The notes under the pieces: model-generated | What the model saw: only the letters and a program-made list of their open reading frames with translations | What the model was told of the DNA's origin: nothing | Databases searched by the model: none | Part shown: piece after piece, positions 1-10,881 of the stretch | How positions within the stretch are numbered: the first letter of the stretch is position 1 | How the letters are laid out: each line of letters starts with the position of its first letter | From: Erysipelotrichaceae bacterium | GTDB taxonomy: Bacteria > Bacillota > Clostridia > TANB77 > CAG-508 | Assembly (NCBI GenBank): GCA_021769225.1 | Contig: JAETTH010000011.1 | Coordinates: 1-44,545 of the forward strand | Direction: 5' to 3' | Length of the DNA: 44,545 nucleotides | Program-made: the position numbers and the translations under genes

Positions 1-86
1 CTTACTTATATTAATTTGTAATAAAATTATATTTTACTTTTACAATCTACTAAGTAAATAAAATATAGAAAACTTCTAAAAATCCA

Positions 87-116
87 TTGACAAGCTAATG
101 GCTAGTGGTATATAAT
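87..116 (+). promoter_or_regulatory. Promoter upstream of rpoB
   Basis: TTGACA at 87-92 and TATAAT at 111-116 are separated by 18 bases, a near-consensus housekeeping promoter. It lies about 370 bases before the rpoB start, so the transcript would have a long leader. A weaker second candidate, TTGACT at 294-299 with TATCTT near 318, lies inside the leader. Confidence 0.7.
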
Positions 117-230
117 ATAATTCGATATGATATTTTATGATATTATCCATAAATATCGACCTTAAATCTTAAGAGAATAAGGGAGAATTATGATAAAAAT
201 AGTGGTTCAGAAAGTTTTTTAAATACAAAG

Positions 231-270
231 AAAAAGGTAGGTTAACGTAAAAACGTTAGCATACCTTTTT
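231..270 (+). terminator. Terminator-like hairpin in the rpoB leader
   Basis: The stem pairs 231-239 with 262-270 (AAAAAGGTA/TACCTTTTT) and 241-247 with 254-260 (GTTAACG/CGTTAGC, one G-U pair), with a 6-base loop and one A-G mismatch. It ends in five T and is followed by GTTGCC. It lies between the promoter at 87-116 and rpoB, so it could act as an attenuator or mark an RNA processing point. The T-run is partly in the stem, so termination strength is uncertain. Confidence 0.5.
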
Positions 271-488
271 GTTGCCATTATTGATTCTTTATGTTGACTT
301 TTGTAAAGAAGAGGAATTATCTTTGTATTACCCTACGGAAGATTAAGTTTATAAGAAGCAGGAAACTTAAAAATTCGAAAAGGAAATCAAAGAATAAGAA
401 GGACTTCTTTTCAAATATATTTAATCTTAAAAGCTATAAGTCTATAGCAAAATCTCTGCTTTAAATTTTAATATGGGGTGATTAAACA
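271..488 (+). other. Untranslated rpoB leader with several hairpins
   Basis: No open frame with a ribosome binding site is visible here. Small stems are present: TAAGTTT 344-350 with AAACTTA 363-369; a longer-range AAGATTAA 339-346 with TTAATCTT 421-428; and GCTATA 433-438 with TATAGC 443-448. The ribosome binding site GGGGTG at 475-480 precedes the GTG start at 489. I did not recognise a known leader class. Confidence 0.4.
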
Positions 489-3400
489 GTGGTTAGGGAC
501 ATTAAACATGAAAAATGTTCACGTAAGACCTTTGCTAAGATTGACGACTATATTGATATGCCAAATCTTATCAAAGTGCAAAAAGATTCTTATGACTGGT
601 TTGTAGAAGAAGGATTAGGAGAAGTATTAAGAGATATTTCACCAATTATCGACTATTCTGGAAATTTAGTATTAGAATTTTTTGATTACTACATGGAAGA
701 CAAAACAAAATACACACTAGAAGAAGCAAAAGAAAGAGATGCAACATATTCAACAAGATTACACGTAAAAGTAAGACTAATCAACCGTGAGACAGGAGAA
801 ATCAAAGAGCAAGAAATTTACTTAGGAGATTTCCCATTAATGACAGATAGCGGAACATTCGTTATCAATGGAGCAGAAAGAGTTGTTGTCAGCCAATTAG
901 TTCGTTCACCAGGATGCTATTATGACATGACATTTGACAAGACCGGAAAGAAAATTTATACATCAACTGTAATGCCAATTCGTGGAGCATGGATTGAATA
1001 CGAAACAGATGCCAATGATGTATTTTATGCAAGAGTAGACAGAACAAGAAAATTACCAGTAACAACATTACTTCGTGCAATTGGTTTAGCAACCGATGAG
1101 CAAATTGTTAGTTTATTTGGAGAAGAACCTAAACTAACAGCAACATTTGCCAAAGACCCAATTAAAACAACAGATGAAGCTTTAATTGAAATTTACAAAA
1201 AGTTAAGACCAGGAGAATTACCAACAGCAGAAGCTGCAAGAAATCTATTTAATGGACTATTCTTTGATCCAAGAAGATATGATTTAGCTAAAGTTGGTAG
1301 ATACAAATTCAACAAAAAATTAAGTTTAGCAACTAGAATTTCAAACCAAGTTGCTTTTGACAATATTATTGATCCATCAACTGGTGAAGTATTAGTTGAA
1401 AAAGATGGTATTATTACAAAACAATTAGCAGAAGAAATTCAAAATACAGGAATCAATATAGTTGATTTAAAAGTAAATGATAAAAAAGTAAGAGTTATTG
1501 GAAATGGAACTGTTAATATCTATAAAGTACTTTCAAATGTTGATTTAAAAGATTTACATTTCAAAGAATATGTAAATTATGAAGTATTAAAATCTATTAT
1601 AGATACAACAGAAGAAAAGGACTTACATAATGTAATTAAAGAAAGACAAGAAGAATTAGTTCCAAAACATATTACAACAGAAGATATCATAGCTTCTGTA
1701 AGTTATTTATTAAACTTAGATCATGGACTTGGAAAAATAGATGATATTGACCATTTAGGAAATAGACGTATCCGTTGTGTTGGAGAGTTATTACAAAATC
1801 AATTTAGAATTGGTTTAACAAGACTAGAAAGAGTTGTTCGTGAAAGAATGACAATTCAAGATTTAGATGTTGTAACACCACAAACATTAATTAATACAAA
1901 ACCAATTACATCATCCATTCGTGAATTCTTTGGAAGCTCTCAATTATCACAATTTATGGATCAAACCAATCCTTTATCAGAATTAACACATAAAAGAAGA
2001 GTTTCTGCTTTAGGACCAGGAGGTTTATCAAGAGAAAGAGCAGGATTTGAGGTAAGAGACGTTCACTATACCCACTATGGTAGATTATGTCCAATCGAAT
2101 CTCCAGAAGGACCAAACATTGGACTTATCTCAGCACTTTCTTCCTTTGCTATCATCAATGAATATGGTTTCGTAGAAACACCATATCGTAAAATTGATCC
2201 TGTTACTCATAAAGTAACAGATGAAGTTATTTATATGACAGCTGATGAGGAAGATGAATATATTATTGCACAAGCAAAAGAGCCAATTGCAGAAGATGGA
2301 ACTTTAGCAAATAAAAAGGTAAAAGTAAGATACTTAGATGATATTCTAGAAGTTTCACCAGATAAGGTAGATTTCTTAGATGTATCACCAAAACAATTAG
2401 TTTCTGTTGGCGCTGCAATGATTCCTTTCTTAGAACATGATGATGCTCACCGTGCTTTAATGGGTGCTAACATGCAACGTCAAGCAGTTCCTCTTTTAAC
2501 AACCGATTCTCCAATTGTAGGAACAGGAATTGAATACCGTGCTGCAAAAGACTCTGGCATTATGATTCTTGCTAGAAATTCTGGAACAGTTGAAAAAGTA
2601 ACTGCAGAAGAAATTATTGTAAAAACAAAAACAGGAACGGATACATATAAATTACGTAAATTCAAAAGAACAAATGGTGGAACTTGTATTAATCAAAGAC
2701 CAATTGTAGTAAAAGGCGAAAGAGTAAATCAAGGAGATGTTATTGCCGATGGACCATCTACTCAAAATGGAGAAATGGCACTTGGTAAAAACGTTTTAAT
2801 CGCATTTGCTACTTGGGAAGGATATAACTACGAGGATGCTGTTTTAATTAGTGAAAGATTAGTAAAAGAAGATGTTTATACATCAATCCATATTGAAGAA
2901 TATGATTGCGAGTGCCGTGATACAAAATTAGGACCAGAAGAAATTACAAGAGATATTCCAAATGTTGGTGAAGATGGATTAAAAGACTTAGACGAAGATG
3001 GAATTATTCGTATTGGTGCTGAAGTAAGACCTGGAGATATTTTAGTTGGTAAAGTTACTCCAAAAGGAGAAACAGAATTAACAGCAGAAGAAAGATTACT
3101 TCGTGCAATCTTTGGAGAAAAAGCAAGAGAAGTAAGAGATACTTCACTTCGTGTACCACATGGAGAAGCTGGAACCATTGTTGATGTAAAAATCTTTACA
3201 AGAGACAATTCAGATGAATTAGCACCAGGAGTAAATCAAGTAATCCGTTGCTATATCGCTCAAAAGAGAAAAATCTCTGTTGGTGATAAAATGGCTGGAC
3301 GTCATGGAAACAAAGGTGTTGTATCTAGAATTTTACCAGAAGAGGATATGCCATTCCTACCAGATGGAACACCTGTAGATGTTGTACTTAACCCACTTGG

Positions 3401-4226
3401 TGTACCTTCTCGTATGAACCTAGGTCAGGTTCTAGAAGTTCACTTAGGAAGAGCTGCAAGAGCACTTGGATGGAAAGTAGCAACACCAGTATTTGATGGC
3501 GCTACTGCAGATGAAATTCAAGACTTACTAGAAGAAGCTGGACTTTCAAGAGATGGTAAAACAACTCTATATGATGGAAGAACAGGAGAGCCATTTGATA
3601 AACCAATTACAGTAGGTGTAATGTATATGCTTAAACTACACCACTTAGTTGATGATAAGATTCATGCTCGTTCAACTGGACCATACTCATTAGTTACTCA
3701 ACAACCACTTGGTGGTAAAGCACAATTTGGTGGACAGAGATTTGGAGAGATGGAAGTTTGGGCATTAGAGGCATATGGAGCAGCTTACACATTACAAGAG
3801 ATTTTAACTGTAAAATCAGATGATGTGGTAGGACGTGTTAAAACATATGAATCAATCGTAAAAGGCGAAAATGTACCAGAACCAGGAGTTCCAGAAAGCT
3901 TTAAAGTATTAATTAAAGAACTTCAATCTTTAGGACTAGATGTTCGTCTATATTCAGAAGACAATCAAGAATTAGAACTAAAAGAAAATATTGAAGATGG
4001 AATCGACTTTAATTTAGAAAACGATAAGAAAATGCCAGAAGAAGAAGTTTTACTTCCAGATGAATTAGATGGCTATATGGAAGAAGAACAAGATGAAAAT
4101 GATAGCATTTTTGAAGATTTAGTAGATGATGAAGATGAAATGCTATTAGATGATACAGATTTAGGAGAAGACAATTTACTAAATGATCAAGACATCCTAG
4201 ATGATGGAGATGGAGACGAAATCTAA
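489..4226 (+). CDS. rpoB: DNA-directed RNA polymerase subunit beta
   Basis: This is the beta subunit of RNA polymerase, forming with beta' the catalytic cleft for transcription. The 1245 residues match the usual clostridial length. The GTG start is chosen because GGGGTG lies 8 bases upstream and the next Met is at residue 24. The rifampicin pocket is visible at about residues 482-508 ([11 protein letters not shown], then [13 protein letters not shown]). Its Asp491, His501 and Ser506 match the sensitive form, so no classic rifampicin resistance change is seen. The conserved block [10 protein letters not shown] follows. The C-terminal 70 or so residues (from about 1175) are an unusually acidic Asp/Glu tail. 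rpoC follows after 131 bases. No rplL is visible in the 488 bases upstream. Confidence 0.98.
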   Translation: MVRDIKHEKCSRKTFAKIDDYIDMPNLIKVQKDSYDWFVEEGLGEVLRDISPIIDYSGNLVLEFFDYYMEDKTKYTLEEAKERDATYSTRLHVKVRLINRETGEIKEQEIYLGDFPLMTDSGTFVINGAERVVVSQLVRSPGCYYDMTFDKTGKKIYTSTVMPIRGAWIEYETDANDVFYARVDRTRKLPVTTLLRAIGLATDEQIVSLFGEEPKLTATFAKDPIKTTDEALIEIYKKLRPGELPTAEAARNLFNGLFFDPRRYDLAKVGRYKFNKKLSLATRISNQVAFDNIIDPSTGEVLVEKDGIITKQLAEEIQNTGINIVDLKVNDKKVRVIGNGTVNIYKVLSNVDLKDLHFKEYVNYEVLKSIIDTTEEKDLHNVIKERQEELVPKHITTEDIIASVSYLLNLDHGLGKIDDIDHLGNRRIRCVGELLQNQFRIGLTRLERVVRERMTIQDLDVVTPQTLINTKPITSSIREFFGSSQLSQFMDQTNPLSELTHKRRVSALGPGGLSRERAGFEVRDVHYTHYGRLCPIESPEGPNIGLISALSSFAIINEYGFVETPYRKIDPVTHKVTDEVIYMTADEEDEYIIAQAKEPIAEDGTLANKKVKVRYLDDILEVSPDKVDFLDVSPKQLVSVGAAMIPFLEHDDAHRALMGANMQRQAVPLLTTDSPIVGTGIEYRAAKDSGIMILARNSGTVEKVTAEEIIVKTKTGTDTYKLRKFKRTNGGTCINQRPIVVKGERVNQGDVIADGPSTQNGEMALGKNVLIAFATWEGYNYEDAVLISERLVKEDVYTSIHIEEYDCECRDTKLGPEEITRDIPNVGEDGLKDLDEDGIIRIGAEVRPGDILVGKVTPKGETELTAEERLLRAIFGEKAREVRDTSLRVPHGEAGTIVDVKIFTRDNSDELAPGVNQVIRCYIAQKRKISVGDKMAGRHGNKGVVSRILPEEDMPFLPDGTPVDVVLNPLGVPSRMNLGQVLEVHLGRAARALGWKVATPVFDGATADEIQDLLEEAGLSRDGKTTLYDGRTGEPFDKPITVGVMYMLKLHHLVDDKIHARSTGPYSLVTQQPLGGKAQFGGQRFGEMEVWALEAYGAAYTLQEILTVKSDDVVGRVKTYESIVKGENVPEPGVPESFKVLIKELQSLGLDVRLYSEDNQELELKENIEDGIDFNLENDKKMPEEEVLLPDELDGYMEEEQDENDSIFEDLVDDEDEMLLDDTDLGEDNLLNDQDILDDGDGDEI

Positions 4227-4260
4227 ACAAAGAAATTTAATTGAATAAATCCCAAAAGTA

Positions 4261-4313
4261 CCTTTGCTTTAAGACTTAAAGGAATTGTGCTGGCAGTGTA
4301 TTTAAAGCAAAGG
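4261..4313 (+). other. Intercistronic stem-loop between rpoB and rpoC
   Basis: CCTTTGCTTTAA at 4261-4272 is an exact reverse complement of TTAAAGCAAAGG at 4302-4313, a 12-bp perfect stem enclosing 29 bases. No T-run follows, so it is not an obvious terminator. It occupies the rpoB-rpoC gap and could be an RNA processing or stability element that sets the subunit ratio. This role is inferred. Confidence 0.55.
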
Positions 4314-4357
4314 GAAAAAGGATTGCGCAAGTAAAATTTAGGGGGTCCTAGAATTAA

Positions 4358-7300
4358 ATGGATGAATTAGAATTATTTGATAAGATTAAAATAGGATTAG
4401 CATCCGATGAAAAAGTAAGAGAATGGTCAAAAGGTGAAGTAAAAAAGCCAGAGACCATTAACTACAGAACATTAAAACCAGAAAAAGATGGTCTATTTTG
4501 TGAAAAAATATTTGGACCAACCAAAGACTGGGAATGTCATTGTGGAAAATATAAAAGGGTAAGATATAAAGGTATTGTATGTGACAGATGTGGAGTTGAA
4601 GTAACCAAGGCAAAAGTAAGAAGAGAAAGAATGGGACATATTGAGCTTGCAGCACCAGTTGCACATATTTGGTATTTTAAAGGAATTCCAAGTAGAATTG
4701 GGCTTATGCTTGATATTTCACCAAGAAGCTTAGAAAAAGTTATTTATTTTGCATCCTATATCGTAACAGATAAAGGAACATCAGGACTTATGAAATGCCA
4801 AGTCTTAACAGAAAAAGAATATCGTGATGCAGAAGAAAAATATGGAAAAGGTTCTTTTAAAGCTGATATGGGAGCAGAACCAATTCGTAAACTTTTATCT
4901 GAAATTGATCTAGAGAAACTTGCAGCAAAGTTAAAGAAAGAACTTGAAAAAGCAAGTGAACAGAAAAAAGCAAAACTTATAAAGAGATTAGACACAGTTG
5001 AATCATTTAGATTATCTGGAAATAGACCTGAGTGGATGGTAATGAACGTAGTACCAGTTATCCCACCAGAGCTAAGACCAATGGTACAATTAGATGGTGG
5101 TAGATTTGCTACATCAGACTTAAATGATTTATACCGTAGAGTTATTAATAGAAATAACAGATTAAAAAGACTATTAGAGCTTGGAGCACCAGAAATCATT
5201 GTACGTAATGAGAAAAGAATGCTTCAAGAATCAGTAGATGCCTTAATTGATAATGGTAGACGTGGAAGACCAGTAACAGGAGCTGGAAATAGACCACTTA
5301 AATCATTATCTGACATGTTAAAAGGAAAACAAGGTAGATTTAGACAAAACCTACTTGGAAAACGTGTTGACTACTCTGGACGTTCTGTTATCGTTGTTGG
5401 ACCAGAACTTAAAATCTATCAATGTGGTCTTCCAAAAGAAATGGCAGTTGAATTATTCAAACCATTTGTTATGAAGGAACTTGTAGGAAGAGGATTAGCA
5501 CACAATATTAAAAATGCAAAAAGAATGGTAGAAAGATTAAGACCAGAAGTATGGGATATTCTAGAAGATGTTATTAAAGATCACCCAGTTATGTTAAACC
5601 GTGCACCAACACTTCATAGATTAGGTATCCAAGCATTTGAACCAGTTCTAGTAGAAGGTAGAGCAATTAAATTACATCCACTTGTATGTACAGCATTTAA
5701 TGCAGACTTTGACGGTGACCAAATGGCAGTTCACGTTCCATTATCACCAGAAGCACAAGCAGAAGCCAGATATTTAATGTTATCTGTTAACAACCTTTTA
5801 AAATCTCAAGATGGTAAACCAGTTACAGTACCTACACAAGATATGATTCTTGGTAGTTACTATCTAACAATGGAAGTACCTGGAGAAAAGGGAGAAGGTA
5901 TGTACTTTACTGATTCAGATGAAGCTTTGATGGCATATGCTAATGGAGACGTTGAGCTACATGCAAAAGTAAATATCAGAATGTACAAAGAAAAAGACGG
6001 AGAAACAAAACATAAAATCATTCAAACGACAGTTGGTAGAGTAATCTATAACCAAGGAATTCCACAAGACTTAGGATTTGTAGATAGATCTGATCCAGAA
6101 CATGAATTTGATCTAGAAATCAGTTTCCCAGTTATTAAGAAAAACCTTGGAAAAATCGTTGCAAAATGTATTAATGCACATGGTTTATCAAAAACTGCAG
6201 AAGTATTAGACTATATCAAAGCAACTGGATTTAAATATTCAACCAAAGGTGCTATTACTGTTTCTGTTGCAGATGTTGAAGTTCCACCAGAAAAAGAGCA
6301 AATCTTAGCAGATGCAGAAAAACAAGTAGAACAAGTATCAAAACAATATAAACGTGGTTTAATTACCAACGATGAAAGATATGACGAAGTAATTAAAATT
6401 TGGGATAAAGCAACAAACGACGTATCAAAAGCAATGGAAAATAACTTTGATGAAATGAACCCAATCTTCATGATGGCAACATCTGGAGCCAGAGGTAACA
6501 TGAGTCAGTTAAGACAGGTTGCTGGTATGAGAGGTCTTATGGCTAACACCCAAGGTAAAGCAGTAGAAATTCCAATTCGTTCTTCTTTTAGAGAGGGATT
6601 AGATGCTCTAGAATATTTCGTATCATCACATGGTGGTAGAAAAGGTCTAGCAGATACAGCTTTAAGAACAGCAGACTCTGGATACTTAACAAGAAGATTA
6701 GTTGATGTTTCACAAGACATTATCGTAAGAGAAGATGATTGTGGAACACATGAAGGAATTGAAATTGAAGATATCAAAGATGGTAACCAAATCATCGAAA
6801 AACTAGAAGAAAGACTAGTTGGAAGATATGTATTAGAACCAATTTATCATCCAGAAACAAAAGAGTTAATTGTAGATACTGATACAATGATCAATGACAA
6901 TATTGCAGAGAAAATTGTAAATGCAGGATATACAAAAGTAAGAGTTCGTTCAAGTCTATGTTGTAGAACAAAACATGGTGTTTGTGCAAAATGCTATGGT
7001 ATGGGATTAGCAACAAGAGAAGAAGTCACCATTGGTGAGGCTGTTGGTATTATTGCTGCACAATCAATTGGTGAACCTGGTACACAGCTTACAATGAGAA
7101 CATTCCACCAAGGTGGTGTTGCTGGAGGAGATATTACACAAGGTCTTCCTAGAGTTGAAGAGTTATTCGAAGCTAGAAAACCAAAGGGTCTTGCTATTAT
7201 TACTGAAATCGCAGGTAAAGTTACGGTTACTGCAGATAAGAAAAAGAAAGAAGTTACTGTTACTTCAAATGATAACAGCAAAACATATACCATCCCATTT

Positions 7301-7876
7301 GGCTCAAAACTACATGTAAAAGATGGGGACATGGTAGAAGCTGGTGATCCAATCACAGAAGGATCAATCAATCCAAATGAAATTTTAGCAATTAAAGGAC
7401 CTGAAGGAGTTTATACTTATCTTATTTCTGAAGTACAAAAAGTATATCGTAACCAAGGTGTTGACATCAATGACAAACATATCGAAGTAATTGGTAGACA
7501 AATGCTTAAGAAAGTAAGAGTAGAAGATAATGGAGATACAGATCTATTTGCTGGTTCTCTAGTTGATATGTATGAATTTGAAGATAAGAATAATCAGATG
7601 ATTGCAGAAGGAAAACGTCCAGCTACTGGAAAACGTGTATTACTTGGTATTACAAAAGCATCTCTTGCTACCGAAAGTTTCTTATCAGCTGCTTCTTTCC
7701 AAGAAACAACAAGAGTTCTTACTGAAGCTGCAATTAAAGGTAAAGTAGATAACCTAATTGGATTAAAAGAAAATGTTATCATTGGTAAATTAATCCCAGC
7801 AGGTACAGGTATGAATCGTTATAAAAATGTACATATTAATACAGAGCAAAGCAAAACTGAGGAAGTAGAAGAGTAA
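4358..7876 (+). CDS. rpoC: DNA-directed RNA polymerase subunit beta'
   Basis: This is the beta' subunit, carrying the catalytic magnesium site of RNA polymerase. The 1172 residues contain the N-terminal zinc site Cys60, Cys62, Cys75, Cys78. The active-site loop NADFDGDQ has Asp450, Asp452 and Asp454. The second zinc ribbon includes Cys869, Cys876 and Cys879, and the trigger-loop region [16 protein letters not shown] is present. The ATG at 4358 follows AGGGGG (4340-4345). The gene is followed by a terminator at 7916-7953. Many Firmicutes continue here into an L7Ae-like gene, rpsL, rpsG and fusA, but none of those is present. Confidence 0.98.
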   Translation: MDELELFDKIKIGLASDEKVREWSKGEVKKPETINYRTLKPEKDGLFCEKIFGPTKDWECHCGKYKRVRYKGIVCDRCGVEVTKAKVRRERMGHIELAAPVAHIWYFKGIPSRIGLMLDISPRSLEKVIYFASYIVTDKGTSGLMKCQVLTEKEYRDAEEKYGKGSFKADMGAEPIRKLLSEIDLEKLAAKLKKELEKASEQKKAKLIKRLDTVESFRLSGNRPEWMVMNVVPVIPPELRPMVQLDGGRFATSDLNDLYRRVINRNNRLKRLLELGAPEIIVRNEKRMLQESVDALIDNGRRGRPVTGAGNRPLKSLSDMLKGKQGRFRQNLLGKRVDYSGRSVIVVGPELKIYQCGLPKEMAVELFKPFVMKELVGRGLAHNIKNAKRMVERLRPEVWDILEDVIKDHPVMLNRAPTLHRLGIQAFEPVLVEGRAIKLHPLVCTAFNADFDGDQMAVHVPLSPEAQAEARYLMLSVNNLLKSQDGKPVTVPTQDMILGSYYLTMEVPGEKGEGMYFTDSDEALMAYANGDVELHAKVNIRMYKEKDGETKHKIIQTTVGRVIYNQGIPQDLGFVDRSDPEHEFDLEISFPVIKKNLGKIVAKCINAHGLSKTAEVLDYIKATGFKYSTKGAITVSVADVEVPPEKEQILADAEKQVEQVSKQYKRGLITNDERYDEVIKIWDKATNDVSKAMENNFDEMNPIFMMATSGARGNMSQLRQVAGMRGLMANTQGKAVEIPIRSSFREGLDALEYFVSSHGGRKGLADTALRTADSGYLTRRLVDVSQDIIVREDDCGTHEGIEIEDIKDGNQIIEKLEERLVGRYVLEPIYHPETKELIVDTDTMINDNIAEKIVNAGYTKVRVRSSLCCRTKHGVCAKCYGMGLATREEVTIGEAVGIIAAQSIGEPGTQLTMRTFHQGGVAGGDITQGLPRVEELFEARKPKGLAIITEIAGKVTVTADKKKKEVTVTSNDNSKTYTIPFGSKLHVKDGDMVEAGDPITEGSINPNEILAIKGPEGVYTYLISEVQKVYRNQGVDINDKHIEVIGRQMLKKVRVEDNGDTDLFAGSLVDMYEFEDKNNQMIAEGKRPATGKRVLLGITKASLATESFLSAASFQETTRVLTEAAIKGKVDNLIGLKENVIIGKLIPAGTGMNRYKNVHINTEQSKTEEVEE

Positions 7877-7915
7877 AAACTTTGATTTGTTTAGCTATAT
7901 GAAAACAAAATATGG

Positions 7916-7953
7916 AAAAAAGACATAAGGAATTATTCCCTATGTCTTTTTCT
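7916..7953 (+). terminator. Intrinsic terminator after rpoC
   Basis: GACATAAGG at 7922-7930 pairs with CCCTATGTC at 7938-7946 (one mismatch), loop AATTATT, followed by TTTTTCT. The A-run before the stem makes it potentially bidirectional. Confidence 0.85.
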
Positions 7954-7995
7954 AACTAAAAAGACAGATATCATTAGAAGAGAAAATTTTCAAAT

Positions 7996-8024
7996 TTGAC
8001 AAAAGACTAAAAAGAGGGTAAAAT
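7996..8024 (+). promoter_or_regulatory. Promoter of gdpP
   Basis: TTGACA (7996-8001), 17-base spacer, TAAAAT (8019-8024). AGAAGGAG at 8039-8046 is the ribosome binding site for the ATG at 8053. Confidence 0.8.
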
Positions 8025-8052
8025 ATAACTATTATGATAGAAGGAGATTGTT

Positions 8053-10071
8053 ATGCCTAATAATAACAAAAGAAATATTTTAGATAGTTTTATATCCAAG
8101 ACAAAAGTTTATTTAGCAATTATTTTAATTTTAATGATTGCTCTTTGTTTTTACGATATTAAATTTATTACACCACTTGCAATCTGTTATGTGTTAATTG
8201 TTCTTTATGCTTATTGGACGACTAATAAAAGAAATACAGAAATTTCAGAACATATTAAAGAACTTACCTTTACAGCAGATACTGTTGCTAAAAACACATT
8301 AATTAATTCTCCTTTTCCATTAATTATTATTGAAACAGATGGTAATGTTATTTGGAAAAGTACAAAGTATACACAAGAATTTAAGGGAAAAGAAATTGCT
8401 TCTCATTTAAATAATTTAATTAGAGAAGTAAAAATAGATATTGAAAATAATCAAGAAGATAAAAAGCAAATTACAAGAGATATTACAATTGATGATAAGA
8501 CATATCGAGTATTAGGAGAATATGTAAAATCAAAACAAAATGAAAAGAAAAAGCAAGTAGAATATATGTTAATGCTATATTTCCTTGATATGACAAAATA
8601 TGTAGAATTATTAGAAAATTATCAAGGCTCTCAAACTTGTGTTGGAATCATGATGGTAGATAATTATGAAGAGTTAATGCAAAGAATACCAAATGAAGAA
8701 AGACCTGGTATTATTGCACAAATTGAAAAAACAATTTATGACTGGAGTAAAGATACACAAGGATTAATGATAAAGTCTGATCGCGATACTTTTGTTTATG
8801 TTTTTGACCAAAAATATTTAAAACAAATGGAAGAAGAAAAATTCCATATCTTAGATGCAATTAAAGAAATCCATATGCCAGAGAAAATACAAGCAACTTT
8901 AAGTATTGCTGTTTCAACAGAGGGAGATTCAAACTATGAAAAATATAAATCAGCTTTAGCAAGTGCTGATATTGTATTAGGACGTGGTGGTGACCAGGCT
9001 GTTGTGAGAAATAACGGAAAATATCAATTCTTTGGTGGTAGAGCACAAGAAGTTGAAAAAAGAACAAAAGTAAAAGCAAGAATTGTATCAAATGCTTTAG
9101 AAGAGCTAATGACAGATGCTAAAAACGTTCTTATCATGGGACATACCAATGGAGATATTGATTCTATGGGTGCTAGTATGGGTATTTATCGTTTAGCTAG
9201 GACCTTGGATAAAGAAGCATATATCGTAAATAATACAACAGGAATTTCCTTAGATAGTTTTATGGAAACTGCTAAAAAGGAAAAGGAGTATCAAGATGCC
9301 ATTATTGATAAGTCAGAAGCTTTAGCAAAAGTATCACCAGATACTTTATTAATTATAGTAGATACTCACAAACGAAATTATGTAGAAGTACCAGAATTAT
9401 TAGAAGAAACAAGTAAAATTGTTGTAATTGACCATCATAGAAGAGCGGCAGACTATATTGAAGAAGCAATGCTTACTTTCCATGAAGTATATGCATCTTC
9501 TGCCTCAGAGCTTGTAACAGAGTTATTACAATATTCTGAAAAAGAAATTAAACTTTCTGAGTTAGAAGCAGAAAGTTTATATGCAGGAATTATGGTAGAT
9601 ACCAAGAATTTTACTTTTAAAACTGGTGTTAGAACCTTTGAAGCAGCTGCATATTTACGTAGATGTGGTGTTGATATCATTAAAGTAAAGAAATGGTTCC
9701 AAAGTGATTTAGAAACATATAACAAGATTGCAGAGATTGTAAATAAGACAGAAATTGTAAATGAAACAATTGGTATTTCTATTTATGATGAGGAAGATAA
9801 AGATGCTAATATTATTTGTGCAAAAGCAGCAGATGAGTTATTAACCATTTCTGATATTACAGCTTCTTTCGTAATTGGAAAATTAGGAGATAAAGTTTGT
9901 ATTAGTGGACGATCAATTGGGGATATTAATGTTCAAGTAATTCTAGAAAAACTAGGTGGAGGAGGACATATTACTCTAGCTGGTGCACAAGTAGAAGGTA
10001 TGGATACTAATGAAGTAAAACAAGAACTAATTAATCGTATTAATGAATATTTTAGTGAAATATCAAGTTAA
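8053..10071 (+). CDS. gdpP: Cyclic-di-AMP phosphodiesterase GdpP
   Basis: This is a membrane-bound phosphodiesterase that hydrolyses c-di-AMP and so affects cell-wall, osmotic and potassium homeostasis. The 672 residues follow the GdpP order. Two membrane segments lie at about residues 16-55. A PAS-like region comes next, then a degenerate GGDEF domain without a GGDEF motif, then DHH-DHHA1. The DHH catalytic signatures are His364-x3-Asp368-x-Asp370 and Asp460-His461-His462. The C-terminal GGGGH of DHHA1 is visible near residue 636. Position upstream of rplI-dnaB is the conserved Firmicute arrangement, but here a terminator and a new promoter separate gdpP from rplI. Confidence 0.95.
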   Translation: MPNNNKRNILDSFISKTKVYLAIILILMIALCFYDIKFITPLAICYVLIVLYAYWTTNKRNTEISEHIKELTFTADTVAKNTLINSPFPLIIIETDGNVIWKSTKYTQEFKGKEIASHLNNLIREVKIDIENNQEDKKQITRDITIDDKTYRVLGEYVKSKQNEKKKQVEYMLMLYFLDMTKYVELLENYQGSQTCVGIMMVDNYEELMQRIPNEERPGIIAQIEKTIYDWSKDTQGLMIKSDRDTFVYVFDQKYLKQMEEEKFHILDAIKEIHMPEKIQATLSIAVSTEGDSNYEKYKSALASADIVLGRGGDQAVVRNNGKYQFFGGRAQEVEKRTKVKARIVSNALEELMTDAKNVLIMGHTNGDIDSMGASMGIYRLARTLDKEAYIVNNTTGISLDSFMETAKKEKEYQDAIIDKSEALAKVSPDTLLIIVDTHKRNYVEVPELLEETSKIVVIDHHRRAADYIEEAMLTFHEVYASSASELVTELLQYSEKEIKLSELEAESLYAGIMVDTKNFTFKTGVRTFEAAAYLRRCGVDIIKVKKWFQSDLETYNKIAEIVNKTEIVNETIGISIYDEEDKDANIICAKAADELLTISDITASFVIGKLGDKVCISGRSIGDINVQVILEKLGGGGHITLAGAQVEGMDTNEVKQELINRINEYFSEISS

Positions 10072-10233
10072 ATCTGAATTGGAATAATTCAAAATTTTAG
10101 CTTGTTACAGCTCATGATAAAGCATTAATAAAATCTTCTAAAAGCGTTTTACTGTGGATACAGACAATGAATAACATTCATGCGTGTGCAATGTGGATTG
10201 TGAATGAGAAAATAATCTACTTGTAATTATTGG
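10072..10233 (+). other. Structured stretch after gdpP, no gene
   Basis: This 162-base segment carries no plausible ORF. It holds several small hairpins: GAATT/AATTC just after the stop codon, CTGT/ACAG near 10152-10162, and CATTCA 10175-10180 with TGAATG 10201-10206. It runs into the strong terminator at 10234. It may simply be the gdpP 3' UTR or a processed small RNA. No dedicated promoter is evident. Confidence 0.3.
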
Positions 10234-10272
10234 GTGGCAGAGTGTAAAAGCTCTGCCACTTTTATTTCTTTT
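10234..10272 (+). terminator. Intrinsic terminator after gdpP
   Basis: GTGGCAGAG (10234-10242) and CTCTGCCAC (10251-10259) form a perfect GC-rich 9-bp stem with an 8-base loop, followed by TTTTATTTCTTTT. Confidence 0.9.
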
Positions 10273-10311
10273 ACTTAACATAAAGCAATATGAATAGAAT
10301 CATTAAAAAAC

Positions 10312-10340
10312 TTGAAAAATCCTAGAATTTGTAGTAAACT
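10312..10340 (+). promoter_or_regulatory. Promoter of rplI-dnaB-tilS
   Basis: TTGAAA (10312-10317), 17-base spacer, TAAACT (10335-10340). It lies between the terminator at 10234-10272 and rplI. Confidence 0.6.
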
Positions 10341-10411
10341 AGTGTTGTATAAAATGTGGAAAACAAAGGAAAAGAAAACCGAAAATGTGGAAAGAAAGGA
10401 TGGCATAAAAG

Positions 10412-10858
10412 ATGAAGGTTATTTTATTACAAGATATTAAAGGAGTAGGAAAAAAAGATGATGTGATTAATAGTCAAGATGGATATGCTAGAAATTATCT
10501 ATTTCCTAGAAAATTAGCAGTAGAAGCAAATGCTCAAAATATGAGTAAATTAAATGATAAAAAAGCATCTCAAAACTATAGAAAAGAACAAGAAAAAGAA
10601 GAAGCCAAAAAATTAGCACAAAAGTTAGAAGGAATCTTATTAAAAATTGCTGTAAAAGCAGGAGAAAATGGTAAAATATTTGGAGGAGTTACAGCAAAAG
10701 AAATTTCAGACAACTTAAAAGAACAATATCAATTTGATGTTGATAAAAAGAAAATAGCAGTCAAAGAAACTATCAAAAACTTAGGAACACAAATAGTAGA
10801 AGTAAAACTTTATGAAGGAGTTAATGCAAAACTAAAAATAGATGTTATTGCAAAATAA
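10412..10858 (+). CDS. rplI: 50S ribosomal protein L9
   Basis: L9 is a large-subunit protein that binds 23S rRNA near the L1 stalk and helps keep the reading frame. The 148 residues match the usual length. The N-terminal signature is visible: MKVILLQDIKGVGKKDD, then NYLFPRKLA. A charged connecting helix (about residues 45-75) leads to a C-terminal domain containing GKIFGGVTAKEI. The gene is 23 bases upstream of dnaB and likely co-transcribed with it. Confidence 0.97.
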   Translation: MKVILLQDIKGVGKKDDVINSQDGYARNYLFPRKLAVEANAQNMSKLNDKKASQNYRKEQEKEEAKKLAQKLEGILLKIAVKAGENGKIFGGVTAKEISDNLKEQYQFDVDKKKIAVKETIKNLGTQIVEVKLYEGVNAKLKIDVIAK

Positions 10859-10881
10859 GCTAGAAGGAAGGAGCTTATAAA

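Noticed and set aside
1920-2015. Possible rifampicin resistance mutation in rpoB
   Set aside because: The pocket residues (Asp491, His501, Ser506) are wild type.
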